A DNA stretch of 64,000 nucleotides from positions 9,943,501 to 10,007,500 of the forward strand of contig JAUCBN010000023.1 in NCBI GenBank assembly GCA_035048815.1, read 5' to 3'. The notes under the pieces are model-generated. The model made no database searches. It saw only the letters and a program-made list of their open reading frames with translations, and had not been told where the DNA came from. This DNA is from Abelmoschus esculentus (Eukaryota; Streptophyta; Magnoliopsida; Malvales; Malvaceae). The position numbers and the translations under genes were made by a program. Below, piece by piece: positions 50,726-61,857 of the stretch. Positions within the stretch are counted from its first letter, which is position 1; each line of letters opens with the position of its first letter.

Positions 50726-51193
50726 TGTTAGAATTAAAATATATTCAATACGAATATAAACCCAAGATCTATACATGTCAAATCATCAAGAACAATAAAA
50801 TAAATAAACTGAATGCGGAAGCGTACCTGAATCCATTGATGAAGATTTTCCAGAGGGTTTGATCTTCCAAGAAGTTAGGTTTTCTCTTGCGGCACAACTC
50901 TCAAACGGGGAAAAGAGATATCAATTTGACCTAATTCTTGGGGACCATAACCCCTTTAAATAGTTGATTTAATAACCAACTAGTAGTTGATTTAATAACC
51001 AACTATTAAGTATTTATAACTCTGTCCCTCATCAAATTATAAATACTCCTTATGGTATCTACACTTTTAATTCCATAATAATTTAATACCTATAACACGT
51101 GTAACATTATTGGTCACTTAATTACGTGTTAAATTTTATAATAGCAATATACATTATACATATGTGCCCACTATTATTGAATTTTAATCCAAC
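50726..51193 (-). repeat. 5' LTR of the copia element
   Basis: 468 bp, beginning (plus strand) TGTTAGAATTAAAAT and ending TTTTAATCCAAC. It contains a tandem AGTTGATTTAATAACCAACT duplication at about 50960-51005 and matches the left LTR elsewhere. Confidence 0.88.
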
Positions 51194-51234
51194 CCAAAAA
51201 TAAAAGTAAAATAAATAAAAATAAATGAAATAAA

Positions 51235-51422
51235 AATCAACTTAAAGTTTCTTCAAACTCAAAAATAAATAAAAGTAAAATGTTTTCTATAGAGATAAGC
51301 ATACAATAAAAATTTAGAAGCTTCCAAAATCACGTTGTCTTTATTCGATCGATACGCATAACGAATAAAGAATGAGTGATGAGCGATCCAAACTATTAGG
51401 CTGAATGTTCTGCTACCCAAGA
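51235..51422 (+). repeat. Direct repeat A' outside the copia element (right copy)
   Basis: 188 bp nearly identical to 45435-45622. On this side it is separated from the LTR by about 41 bp of A-rich sequence containing AAAATAAAAGTAAAATAAAT. After the end of the repeat unique sequence continues (CTGATTATATCGG). Confidence 0.88.
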
Positions 51423-52532
51423 CTGATTATATCGGTACACAATCATCAACAGAGTGATGAACCACCGACAAAACTATAGTCAGAAATTAGTGCAAATTCA
51501 AATCTCTACAACAATTGACCTTTAGGGTATGCTAAATAAAATCACAAGGATAGATAAAATAAACAAAAAAAAAACAAAAAACATGTCACAAGGATAAAAA
51601 AAATACGTGTCATAAAAGCAGAGAATTTTATTAAAATGCGAGAGAAATAAAAAAAATAAAAAATTAATAAATTCGATGATCGACATATTATATAAAAATT
51701 AATTATCGACCACTTATAAAAAAAACTAAAATTTAATGGAAGAAGATGAATAGCAGGTTTTTAGGGAGATTCTAAGTTATATTTGTAATACTAGAAGAAT
51801 CAATTTAAATGTAAGTTAACAGGTCTATTCTAAAGCTTTACTTCCCTTATCACCATGTTAGAAGTATAGCACTAGGGAAAAGCCATAAAGATATTAGTGT
51901 TAATCTTAAATATTAAAATATTTAAAAATATATTTTAAAATAATAATTTAACTCGATAAATCATTGATGTAACAATATCGAGATGTATGGTAAATCATCA
52001 ATAATCAGTTGATTTAATAAAATGAGATACTAAATCTCTTAAGTAATATCATATGTTTAAATTTTGACATTGTGAATGAAATAAATTACGATGGGAGTGT
52101 CACGATTATACTTCTACAATAAATTGATCTGAATTAATCAATTAATAGACTGAATATTGGTAGTTATATATATGATTAGGATCCATCTAATAATTTTTCG
52201 TTCTACAGGGTGTGATCAAGTCAGTAAACGTGTATCAGTATTATAATAATAATTAAAATTTATTTTTTTTCGAATTCGAATCGAGGAATGTATGTGGTAT
52301 CTTTTTGTCTCAAAATCTAACTTGTCTTGATGCTGTGTAAACAAAATGATGTAAGATATGAGTTGATGTCTTGGACATGGATATAGCCTATAAGTACATG
52401 GTTCATAATATTTCTTTAAACTGATGGAATTTCCCTGCATAAATTTGTAGATATAGAAGACAATTACATAATTTCTTATGTAAGAGATTAAGTTCGATTT
52501 GAGTGAGTTCAGAAAATAAAGTTTAATTTTAT
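51423..52532. other. AT-rich intergenic DNA
   Basis: No gene or structured repeat could be supported. A-rich tracts occur near 51560-51660. Confidence 0.55.
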
Positions 52533-53152
52533 TTTGGGATAATTTTAACCTTAACGTTTATAATTTTTATCATTTTGGTCTTTACTTTTTTGGGATAAAT
52601 TTAGCCCTTAACCTATATATTTTTTTGTCAAATATCTTATTTTTTAACTAGCATGATAATTGTACCGTTAAAAATTTAATGACGATGACATGTCATATGC
52701 ATCTAATAATAAATTTTAAATGGCATGACATCTAATCTATCAAATATATATAGATAGAATATAATTTTATTCTAATATAAAATATAAAACAATTAAAATT
52801 TAAAAAATATTAAAAATTAATTAATTTAAGATAGGATTTTATTTAGTAACCTTTTATTTTAGAATTAATTATTTTTAATATTTTATTTAAATTTTAATTA
52901 TTTTATATTAGAATAAAATTATATTCTATATATGTATTTGATAGGTTAGATGCCATGTCATTTAAAATATATTATCATATGTATATAATATGTCATCATC
53001 ATTAAATTTTTAACGATTCAGTTATCATGATAGTTAAAAAATAAGATATTTATCAAAAAGATATAGGTTAAGAGCTAAATTTATCCCACAAAATAAGAGT
53101 CAAAATGATAAAAAAAATTATAAACGTTAAGGGTTAAAATTATTTTACGCTT
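52533..53152. mobile_element. Foldback / Mutator-like MITE with long inverted repeats, copy 2
   Basis: Related to 3281-3860: it shares GATAATTTTAACC at the start, the word GATGACATGTCATATGCAT, and GTTAAAAAATAAGATATTTATC-like sequence on the right. The two arms are about 200 bp long and inverted. Exact ends and target duplication are unclear. Confidence 0.7.
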
Positions 53153-54144
53153 TTAATTTTTATTTTCTTAGAAAATGAATATTATAAAAAGTTTAAACAT
53201 TTTTTTAAATAAAATGTGTGAAAAATGGAAAATGTTGTAAAGCTTTTTCTATTTTTTCTAAAAAAAAATATTTTGTAAAATTGAAAACAAAGGGTTGTAT
53301 AGTTAATGAGTTGTGTTCACATTTTAAGTAAATACACAAATATATTTTTTTCAATGATTTTTAAATAATAAAAATTTAGTTTTGGTTTGAATCCATATTG
53401 ACTTTTTTTTTTAATTTTTTAAATAAATTTATATTAAATAAAAATAGATAATCAAAAATATTTTCATAAATAATTTTGGTAATCATCGTTTACGTTCAAA
53501 ATACATTTTATGATTAATCGTTAATTTCTTAATAAAAATATTTATGGAAAGGATTAATCAATATTATCGGTGATACATATTTTAACTGAAATAAAAAAAT
53601 TAATTTTTCAGCGAAATTTACGGGTTTTTTAAGTGGATTAATAAATTTAGGATCGGTTTTAAAAGGAATTGGTTCAAAGATTTTGACAAAGGAATTCAAG
53701 GATCAAATTGAAACACATACATACTTTAAGGGATAATTAGTGAATTAATCATTTTTATTATTTCTATTTAACAAACAAATTTTAGTTCTAAATGTTGTAA
53801 ATAGAAAATATTTTCTCTTCTATTTCAAGAAAACAACTTTAAGAACTTTTAATTATCAAAATATTTTCGTTAAATACGGTGTACGGTAATCAGTTAGTCT
53901 ACTATGATAAAATGTTGAATTTCTTAAATAAGATTAACAATTTAAAATCTGAGATTATAAATGAAAAAAAACTACGTGGTAAGGATCGTCTCCGTAATAT
54001 ATCTCTGTAAAACATGATCTATATAATCGACCAGTAAATCAAGTATTAATAATTATACCAAATTTTTTCATCAAGTCAAACATGTAGCAAGAAAAAGTAT
54101 CATATATTTGCAACTATAAATTCTAACTAAATCGTTAATAGTCT
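53153..54144. other. AT-rich intergenic DNA
   Basis: No gene, RNA or structured repeat could be supported. Confidence 0.55.
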
Positions 54145-54545
54145 TTAAAATAAGAAAAATTATATCGTGAATTATTCTCGTTATGTTATCTATGAGACCA
54201 ATCAATCAGATGTATCTAATTGATTAATTTTTTTATCTCATTTTTTTATCAAGTGAATCTTCACTAATATTTACAGTAAATTAAGATAAATTATAGCATG
54301 AATCATTTTCTTCATGTCAACCATGAGACCAATCAATCAAATATATCTATTTTATTATTTTTTATCTCATTTTTTTTACTAAGTGAATCTTTTATAATAT
54401 TTACTGTAAGTTAAACTTAAAAATATTTTTTACCGAGTGAAAATTTACTTGATAAAAAATAAAATAAAAAATTAATAAAATAAATATATTTAATCGATTA
54501 ATCCCATAAATAACGTACATAAATAACATCATAAAAATAATACAT
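54145..54545. mobile_element. Foldback MITE: truncated copy joined to a full copy
   Basis: The left half (54145-54285) starts AAAAATTATATCGTGAATTA and stops after TTTACAGTAAATTAA. A complete inverted-repeat copy follows (54286-54545) with ATTATAGCATGAATCATT and ends in ATACATGATGTAATTTTT. Both carry GAGACCAATCAATCA words, so it is a tandem of the same family. Confidence 0.65.
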
Positions 54546-55136
54546 GATGTAATTTTTCCTATAACAAACGGTTAAAAACTCTCTAATGACACTCTCTCTT
54601 CAAAAATATTTAATTTAAAACAAACTTCTCCTCTCCTTCGGATATTAATTTTTAATTGATAGTTTGTGAATGATGATTGGAGTTTTTATCTCAATCGTTA
54701 AATCCCATGCTTACCCTTCCAATGATTGAACACAAAAAGTAATAATGATTTTGTCTTTATTCTACCAGCCGACAAGGAGATATAAACCTTGAACAACCAA
54801 ATCTAGATACCCAGTTTATAATATTTGGAAATTTTAAATAATTAAATAAATATATAAGTAAAAGAATTCAAGGTCTTGCTTGAATTTTAATTCTTTGTCA
54901 AAAACACATAATTAGAAATTAATTATCAATATATTTTAAAAAATAAAGTCAAAGATTTAAATTATAAATGATAATTTTAATTGAAAAAATTATTTTAAAT
55001 TTATTGATCAATAAATTAAATATTAAGGTTTGATAAAAATAGTAAGTAACTAGCTTGTATTTAAGTAAATTTTGGATTTAAGACATAATGTATGCATAAA
55101 ATTCTTATTGAGAGACTCATCAACCAAAGTACAGAG
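54546..55136. other. AT-rich intergenic DNA
   Basis: No gene could be supported; a few GC-balanced bases lie at 54600-54830. Confidence 0.5.
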
Positions 55137-56418
55137 TAGGCATGGGTTGGATTTTTGGCCTATCTGAATCCGATTCGAACACAAACATCTTAAAAGCTAC
55201 TCTGACTTGAATATTTTTTTTAAAAATCCAACCCGACCTAAAAATAATGTCTTAAATTCGACCCGACCTATAAAAATAATTTTAGGGATTAAATTGTAAA
55301 AATAATTTTAGAAGACTTAATTATAAAAAAATTAATTTAAAGAACTAAATTATAAATAAAAAATAATTTTAAGGATCAATTATAAAAGTATAGAGAAATA
55401 TGACTAATATTGTAAATATTTCTAAAAACAATTGTAGAAAATTACATATTTAATCTCGGGTTAAATCGGATCAGATATTTTATACCATAAACCAAAACTC
55501 GACTCGACCCGATATCGCTCTAAAAAAACACCGACCCGAACATGATTTTTCATAAAAAAATGCTCCGATCGGACCGATAAAATACACTTCTTATCAAAAC
55601 AAGTATATGATAAAAATCGATCTAAATTAATTAAAATAAAATCCTAATAATCGTGACAACAATAAAAAAAATATATCTTTTGAACTGTTTTTAAAGAAAT
55701 CTATCCTGTGGTCACTGAAGATTCCATTGATTTGCTGCAGGATCTCGACCGTCAGATGCATGCATGTGATATTAAAAGGATAAGGCTGAGATTCGGGTCG
55801 GCACATTTTATTTGTCTGTTTTTAAGGGGATATGGGCCCACAAACATGACACAATTCCACTTTTTATATCTTTTAAGAAAATAGTATATTAATTAATAAT
55901 TTTTATACAATTATTAGTTGAATAATAATTTTTTAATATTTAAAATTAAATAATAATAATATTAACTGTTTATCTTGAATGAAAATATTTTGTATAAATA
56001 TTATACAAATTCAAGGTCGGGTTAGATTAGATTTTTGCTTACTCAAATTCAGTCCAAATATAAATAACTTAAATTCAATTTTAAATTGATTTAAATATTT
56101 TCTTAAAAATCTCTATCTAACCTGACCTAAAAATAAATATCTTAAATTTTACTTTAATCCGATGTGACCTATAAAAAAATAATTTTAGGGACGTAATTAT
56201 AAAAAATAATTTTAGAAGATTTAATTATAAAAAATTATAATTTTAAAGATCAAATTATAAATAAAAAATTTTAATTAAAGGACCAACTTATAAAAATATA
56301 TAGATAGAAAAATATTGTTATAAATATCTTAAAAATTTATAAAAATTATATATTTAGTCCCGTATCGAATCAAGTTAGATATTTTACACCCAACCGAATC
56401 GGGTAAAATGTCTATCCC
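55137..56418. repeat. Two direct copies of a hAT-like repeat
   Basis: Copy 1 (about 55137-55598) starts TAGGCATGGGTTGGATTTTT. Copy 2 (about 55990-56418) ends GTAAAATGTCTATCCCTA. Both contain CCAACCCGACC or CTAACCTGACC, then TAAAAATAATTTTAGGGA and TTTTAGAAGA blocks in the same order and orientation. Between them lies an unrelated GC-balanced stretch (55690-55850). Confidence 0.65.
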
Positions 56419-56430
56419 TAAATATATAAT

Positions 56431-56705
56431 AATTGACAAGCGTCGAATTGTCAAATAAATAATTTCTATTTCTCAAATTAAATAAAAGAATAGTATAGAG
56501 AAAGTAAGGTCGATCCACAGGGACTAAGAAATTTTCAATGTTGAATTGAATTGATCCTGATCCAAAAAAAATAAATTAGAAAAATGGGGGTTTGATATTA
56601 TAAAACTAAAAATAATCTTAATCTAATAATAACTGAAATTAAATGAAAATAAATATTAAGAAGTAACAAATTTAAAGAATATAGCCTCAAGCTTCGCTTC
56701 GGTCC
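56431..56705 (-). repeat. Partial LTR, left member of an inverted pair
   Basis: About 275 bp, the reverse complement of 62395-62660 with moderate divergence. It includes GTCGATCCACAGGGACT and ATTGACAAGCGTCGAATTG (plus strand), matching AGTCCTTGTGGATCGAC and ACAATTCGGCGCTTGTCAA on the other side. Confidence 0.85.
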
Positions 56706-57136
56706 GAAATGACCTCCACAAGAATAAGAGTGAAAAAAATTAAGTATAGAATTTACCTCATTTTCTTTAATACATCGCCTTATTACTTGATCCGAACAAT
56801 GCTTTCAGAGATATGGATCATCCAAAATATAAAAACGAGATTCACGCTTAATTCGTTTTACCTCGGATTGTGATAAGTCTAAAGGTAATTCTTCTGTGGC
56901 TAAATAGTTAACTATGTCCACATACCATGGAGATATTCCTTGAGCCAAAAACAAATTTTCCTCTGGAAATTCTTCTCGTACTGGTGTATCAGTTGAGACG
57001 ATGAGAAGTTGACTTAGATGATCTGCTACTAAATTCTTTCGTCCCTTCTTATCCTTGATTTCTAGATTAAACTCTTGTAAGAGTAAAATCCAACGGATTG
57101 ATCACGGTTTTGCTTTTTTCTTGCTCAACAAATATT

Positions 57137-57580
57137 TCAAAGATGCATGATCAGAAAAACAATTATTTTAGTTCCCAAAAGATATGGACGAAATTTCTCT
57201 AAAGCAAAAACAATTGCAAACAATTCTTTTTCTGTTGTAGAATAATTTCGTTGTGCTGTATCCAAAGTTTTGGATGCATATGATATGACATATGATTCTT
57301 TCCCTATTTTTTGTCCAAGAAAAGCTCCTACACTCCAATCGCTTGTGTCGCACATAACCTCAAAAGGGTACTCCCAATTTGGTGGTTGGACTATGGGTGC
57401 CGAAACTAACTTTTCTTTAAGGATGTCGAAGGCATGTTTACATTCAGAATTGAAATCGAAGGTTCTATCTTTTGTAACAAGTTGCAAAGTGGTTGCGCCA
57501 CCTTAGAAAAATCTTTAATAAATCTACGATAAAAACCTGCATGTCCAAGAAATGAGCGAACTTCCCTCACATTTGTGGGG
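57137..57580 (-). pseudogene. Athila-type pol: end of RT and RNase H
   Basis: The minus strand encodes VRSFLGHAGFYRRFIKDFSK-type RT end (57570-57500) and an RNase H with FEVMCDTSDWSVGAFLGQK, then ISYASKTLDTAQRNY and TTEKELFAIVFALEKFRPYL. A frame change near 57480 separates the two. A short continuation to 56710 covers the start of integrase. Confidence 0.85.
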
Positions 57581-58915
57581 TGATGAGTGCCTAAAAGGCA
57601 GTTATTTACCACCCTTCTCATGGTATTTTATGCATCTATCATACACCAACTTGAGCTGAAATATGGACTCTTTACACAATTTTGGATAATTCCGTTATCA
57701 CTACTTACAAAGACGAAATTTATAGAGAATGCAGATATTATTACATATTCTGTACATGCAAGAATATCCAGGGCCGAAGCAACAGTGAAGCAGTGTTGAG
57801 GTCGAGGCAGGGGACAAAACTATGGCAGTATCAACATTGTAGGCGCAATGAGAGATAAAAATATAAAGAATATTCTGGAAGACGCAGCGCACCAATTGGA
57901 CCAGGCTAGCGCACTAAAAGCCCAAGTCAAAGACCAAACGGGAAAATCCTTCTAGAAGGCGGCAAACTTAGAAATATCAGATCTCATGAAGAAGACTTGT
58001 TCCCTGCTCCAAGTTAGAGTCTATTTAGGAAATGTTTATCCTAGGTTAAGACTATATATAGCCTAGCCGGCCACATTATTTATAGAGCCGATTTTAGAGA
58101 AACCCTTCCCCCTAAGAATTGTACCTATCGATATTATATTTTAAATTTCTTAGGGATAGGTGAAGGTTGTAGATATTAGTGAGAGGAGATTGTTTCTTGT
58201 TTCTTTGTTCTAATGCAATAATATATCAAAGTTTGCTTATCCTATTGTCATTCCTTGTTCTTGCATTCAAGCTCGAGAGAGAAGTTTGTAAGTAATATAT
58301 TTATCTAGCATCGAGAGTTGTAGATTCACGAAAGGGATAAGTACGGTGTTGTAGACACTAACTCGACCTAGAGATAGGTTAAGCGTTTCAGCAGCTAAAA
58401 GAAGTGTTGGATTGGTTAGTGATTATCGTTGATTTACGCTGAGAGGTATTGTCAAGGACTAGTCATCAACAGTGCTCTGACTTAGAGATAAGCGAAGTCA
58501 ACTACGGACACTTTGCTGAACCTTGATGCATCTGCCCAAGAGCAAAAGATTGTCGCGATAGAGAACACTAATGCTGCCGAGGCTGTATCTGTAGTACTAT
58601 CGAAGCAGTATTGTGTAATTGCATTGGACAAGAAGAAGATCAATCGAATCCACTAATTGACACAGCTGGATCCTACCCACTTTCTCTATATCGTTCTCAA
58701 TCTTTTATTTTATGTTTTGTTATTTAATTATTTAGTTAGTTAGTTAAACAAATCCACTTATCTATTTTTTTTACTTTATCTTTCAGGAGCAAGGGAACAA
58801 GGGGAGACATATTAAGTATACCAATCCCTGTGAAGACGATACAAGATATACTTATCACTTTATTACTTGACAACGTGTACACTTGCACTTAATTGCGCTT
58901 TTATTGCACGCATCA
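57581..58915 (+). mobile_element. Solo LTR nested in the Athila pol region
   Basis: This is 1335 bp, beginning TGATGAGTGCC and ending GCACGCATCA, which gives near-inverted TGATG ends. It is flanked by a perfect 5-bp TGGGG (57576-57580 and 58916-58920). The interrupted pol frame continues across it when the insert and one TGGGG are removed. A TATA-like word TATATATAG lies near 58048 and the end portion has ATCCCTGTGAAGACGATAC. There is no internal region, so recombination between LTRs is the likely origin. Small open frames within it are not genes. Confidence 0.88.
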
Positions 58916-59060
58916 TGGGGTATGAAAGTGAGCGAATAACATCAACCTTAGCTTTATCAACAGTAATACCATTAGATGAAATAATATGGCCTAAAATCAA
59001 ACCCTTCTCAACCATAAAATGACACTTTTCATAATTTAATACAAGATTAAATTCTAAACA

Positions 59061-59680
59061 TCACTTAAGTATTTTTGTTAAATTTATCAAACACTCACCA
59101 AAGGAATTACCGTAAACCGTGATGTCATCCATGAACACTTCGATCCCTTTTTTGATATAATCAAAAAATATACTTACCATACATCTTTGAAATATGGCTG
59201 GTGCATTGCAAAGCCCAAACGACATACGTTGATATACAAACGTACCAAATGAATATGTAAAAGTGGTTTTCTCTTGATCTTCGGGCGCCACAGGAATTTA
59301 GAAAAAAACTGAAAATCCATCAAGACAACAATAATGAGATTTTCCGACTAACCTTTTTATCATCTGATCGATAAATGGAAGTGGAAATGATCTTTTTTTG
59401 TTAAAGCGTTTAATTTTCTATAATCGATACAAACTCTCCACCCGTTTTGGACTCGTGTAGGAACAAGTTCACCTTCAAGATTCTCAATTACCGTGACTCC
59501 AGTTTTCTTTGGAACCACATGGATAGGACTTACCCAGCTACTATCAGATATTGGATAGATCATATCGGCATCTAAAAGTTTCTGAATTCCTTTTTTACCA
59601 CTTCCATCATTGGAAGATTTAGGCGTCTCTAACATTCTCGGGTTGGTTTGACTCCTTCCACCTTTATTTTGTGCATGCAA
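59061..59680 (-). pseudogene. Athila-type reverse transcriptase, broken
   Basis: Upstream part (59680-59360) has IYPISDSSWVSPIHVVPKK and WRVCIDYRKLNALTKKDHF. Downstream part (59291-59061) has SFGTFVYQRMSFGLCNAPA and the catalytic FMDD at about 59124-59135. A frameshift or stop separates them near 59290-59360. Confidence 0.88.
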
Positions 59681-59855
59681 GTCGATAAACTAAGCCCTTT
59701 AATGTCGGCTATAGTCCACCCAATTGCCTCTTTGTAAGCTTCCAAAACTGTGACTAAATTTTCTTCTTCCTCCTTTGAAAGCTTGTTCGATATGATGACC
59801 GGTAACGTGTTGTTATCTCCCAAAAATACGTATTTAAGGTGTTCCGATAACTGTT

Positions 59856-60476
59856 TTAATTCGACCTTAAGTGCCTGTAAAATAGAAGGCAAAATTTTAG
59901 TTTTATTTGAAGTAAGACATATATCAGAACTAATTGAAAAAATTTCCTCAAACTCTCTGATATCTTCCTCAAAGTCTTCCAACTCCTGCATATATCATCA
60001 ATAAAATTAGATTCAAGAAATTCTTCAATAGTAGGCTCAATAACATCAATAAAACTAATATTTACCATAGTCTCTCGATACTTCATTGCTTTATAAACAT
60101 CAAATTTGACAACCTCACCATCGAACTCCATTGTAAGGATTTCACTCCTCACATCAATTTTTGCATGCACTGTACTTAGAAAGGGTCTTCCAAGTAATAT
60201 TTCGGATGACATGTTGGTTCGATTATCTTCCATGTCGATAACATAGAAGTCTGCTGGAAAAATTAAATCATTTACCTTTACGAAAACATTTTCAAAAACT
60301 CCTTCAGGGTAAACAACGGACCTGTCGGTGAGCTGAATTGTTACACCTGTTTCCTTCAAAGGCTCAACACTAAGTAAGTTATAAACAGATAGTGACATGA
60401 CATTTATAGAAGAACCAAGATCACACATAGCTCGCTTAATACCTATTTTACCAATTTTACAGGGAATGGAAAACAT
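59856..60476 (-). pseudogene. Athila-type aspartic protease region, truncated
   Basis: The minus strand has the catalytic CDLGSSINVMSLSVYNLL (DLGS at about 60411-60422), then TDRSVVYPEGVFENVFVKV and ILLGRPFLST, all typical of the gypsy protease. The frame before it contains a stop near 60510. Confidence 0.85.
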
Positions 60477-60785
60477 ACATTGATCTTTGTATTTAGGCGA
60501 GATTTTACGTTAAATAACCACCGAAACATTTTCACCCAAATTAACTTTTTCATTACCGGTAAGTCTCCTTTTATTTGTGTAGAGATCTTTTAAAAACTTA
60601 GCATATTTCGGTACTTTTCGAATTACATCAATGAGGGGTATGTTTATTTCTACCTTTGAGAAGACGTCAAAGATCTCTTTCTTTTCGACTTGTTTGTCGC
60701 GTTTTACTATCCTTGATGGAAAAAGAGGCGGAACGACATAAGAAGATGGTGTAAGGGTGGCTTGTGATTTATCTTCCTTCTTTTT

Positions 60786-61763
60786 CTAAGGTAGCGTGAC
60801 ATTTTCCTTAGGTTCGATGACAGTACCGCTTCTCAAGGTGATTGCACTTATGTTTTGTCGCGGATTTGGCTCGGTCTGTGAAGGTAATTTTCCTTGTGAT
60901 TCCAAACGTCCCATAGTTTGAGCAAGTTGACTCATTTGCTTGTTTAGTTCTTGTAAATGAGCTCCGGTACGGTTTTGGAATTTCTCTTGGGATAATGCCA
61001 ACCGTTCAACGATAGATTCTAAAGAAGGTTTCGACGGTTGATATTGTTGATGTATTGGGGGTTTCGGTTGGTATGCTTGGTTTGATCTCGTATTAGTTCC
61101 ATAGTTGAGGTTTGGATGATCTTTCCATCCTGGATTATAGGTGTTGGCATTGGGATCATATCGTCTCTAGGGAGGTCCTAGAAAGTTTCCAACAACATTT
61201 ACTTGGGCAGTAGTATCTTCTTGAAGCATAGGACAACAATCCGTAGGATAGTCTGACATGGTACAAATTCCGTATATGCGAGCTTGGTTTGTTTTTCCTG
61301 CGAACAAAGTTTGAACTATATTAGTAAGTTTATCATTTTTTTCTTTAATTGAAGGAGTACTTATCTCATGAACCCATCTAACAGGTTCATTTGGGCGAAA
61401 TTGTTGTGCATTGGCGGCAATGGTTGCAATGAGATTCCTAGCTACAGTGGGAGTCATATTCACGAAAGCTCCCCCACTAGCTACGTTGATCATTTTCATC
61501 TCCATTGGAAGCAATCCTTCGTAGAAGTATTAGAGGAGAGTCTGCTCGGTTAGTCCATGTTGTGGACAACTAGCATAAAGTTTTTTAAACCGCTCCCAAT
61601 AGTCATATAAAGATTCTCCATCTTTCTGTCGGATCCCCAAAATGCTTCTCCTTAATTCACTTGCTTTCGCTGCAGGAAAGAACCTGTCAAGAAATATTCG
61701 TGCCATGTCAGTCCAGGTATTTATTAAACCAGGAGGTAAATAAAATAACCAATCTTTTTCCAC
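60786..61763 (-). pseudogene. Athila-type gag, broken by stops
   Basis: The minus strand has WLFYLPPGLINTWTDMARIF and SLYDYWERFKKLYASCPQHG (retrotransposon gag domain), then YNPGWKDHPNLNYG and a coiled segment ELNKQMSQLAQTMGRLESQG. Stops interrupt near 61165 and 60783, and the frame changes around 61510-61530. Confidence 0.85.
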
Positions 61764-61857
61764 ATCGGCTAAAGAAAAAGGAAATGCATGAAGTTTTATT
61801 TAATCTTCGGATACTCCCTGCGGTTTCATACTCAGACAAACCATATGAAACTCTTTT

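Larger units (their letters stand above)
45624..51193 (-). mobile_element. Decayed Ty1/copia retrotransposon
   Basis: LTRs are 45624-46067 and 50726-51193. Read on the minus strand the element starts TGTTGGATTAAAATTC and its LTR ends TTTTAATTCTAACA (first base pair mutated in the left copy). Next to the right LTR the minus strand reads AGTGGCATCAGTGCC, a mutated form of the initiator tRNA-Met primer site. Next to the left LTR it reads CCAAGTGGGAGAT, a copia-type polypurine tract. Remnants in order are gag-like (YLMSIKYKDQGNVREYI at 48195-48389) and RT-like (ELHKMDVKLVF near 47110-47200, then FGFEINLVENC near 46960-47000). These are broken by many stops and frameshifts, so the element is dead. 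Confidence 0.88.

Noticed and set aside
57587..57895. Open frames on both strands just inside the nested LTR at 57581.
   Set aside because: They sit in a solo LTR and have no similarity to known proteins that I can recognise.
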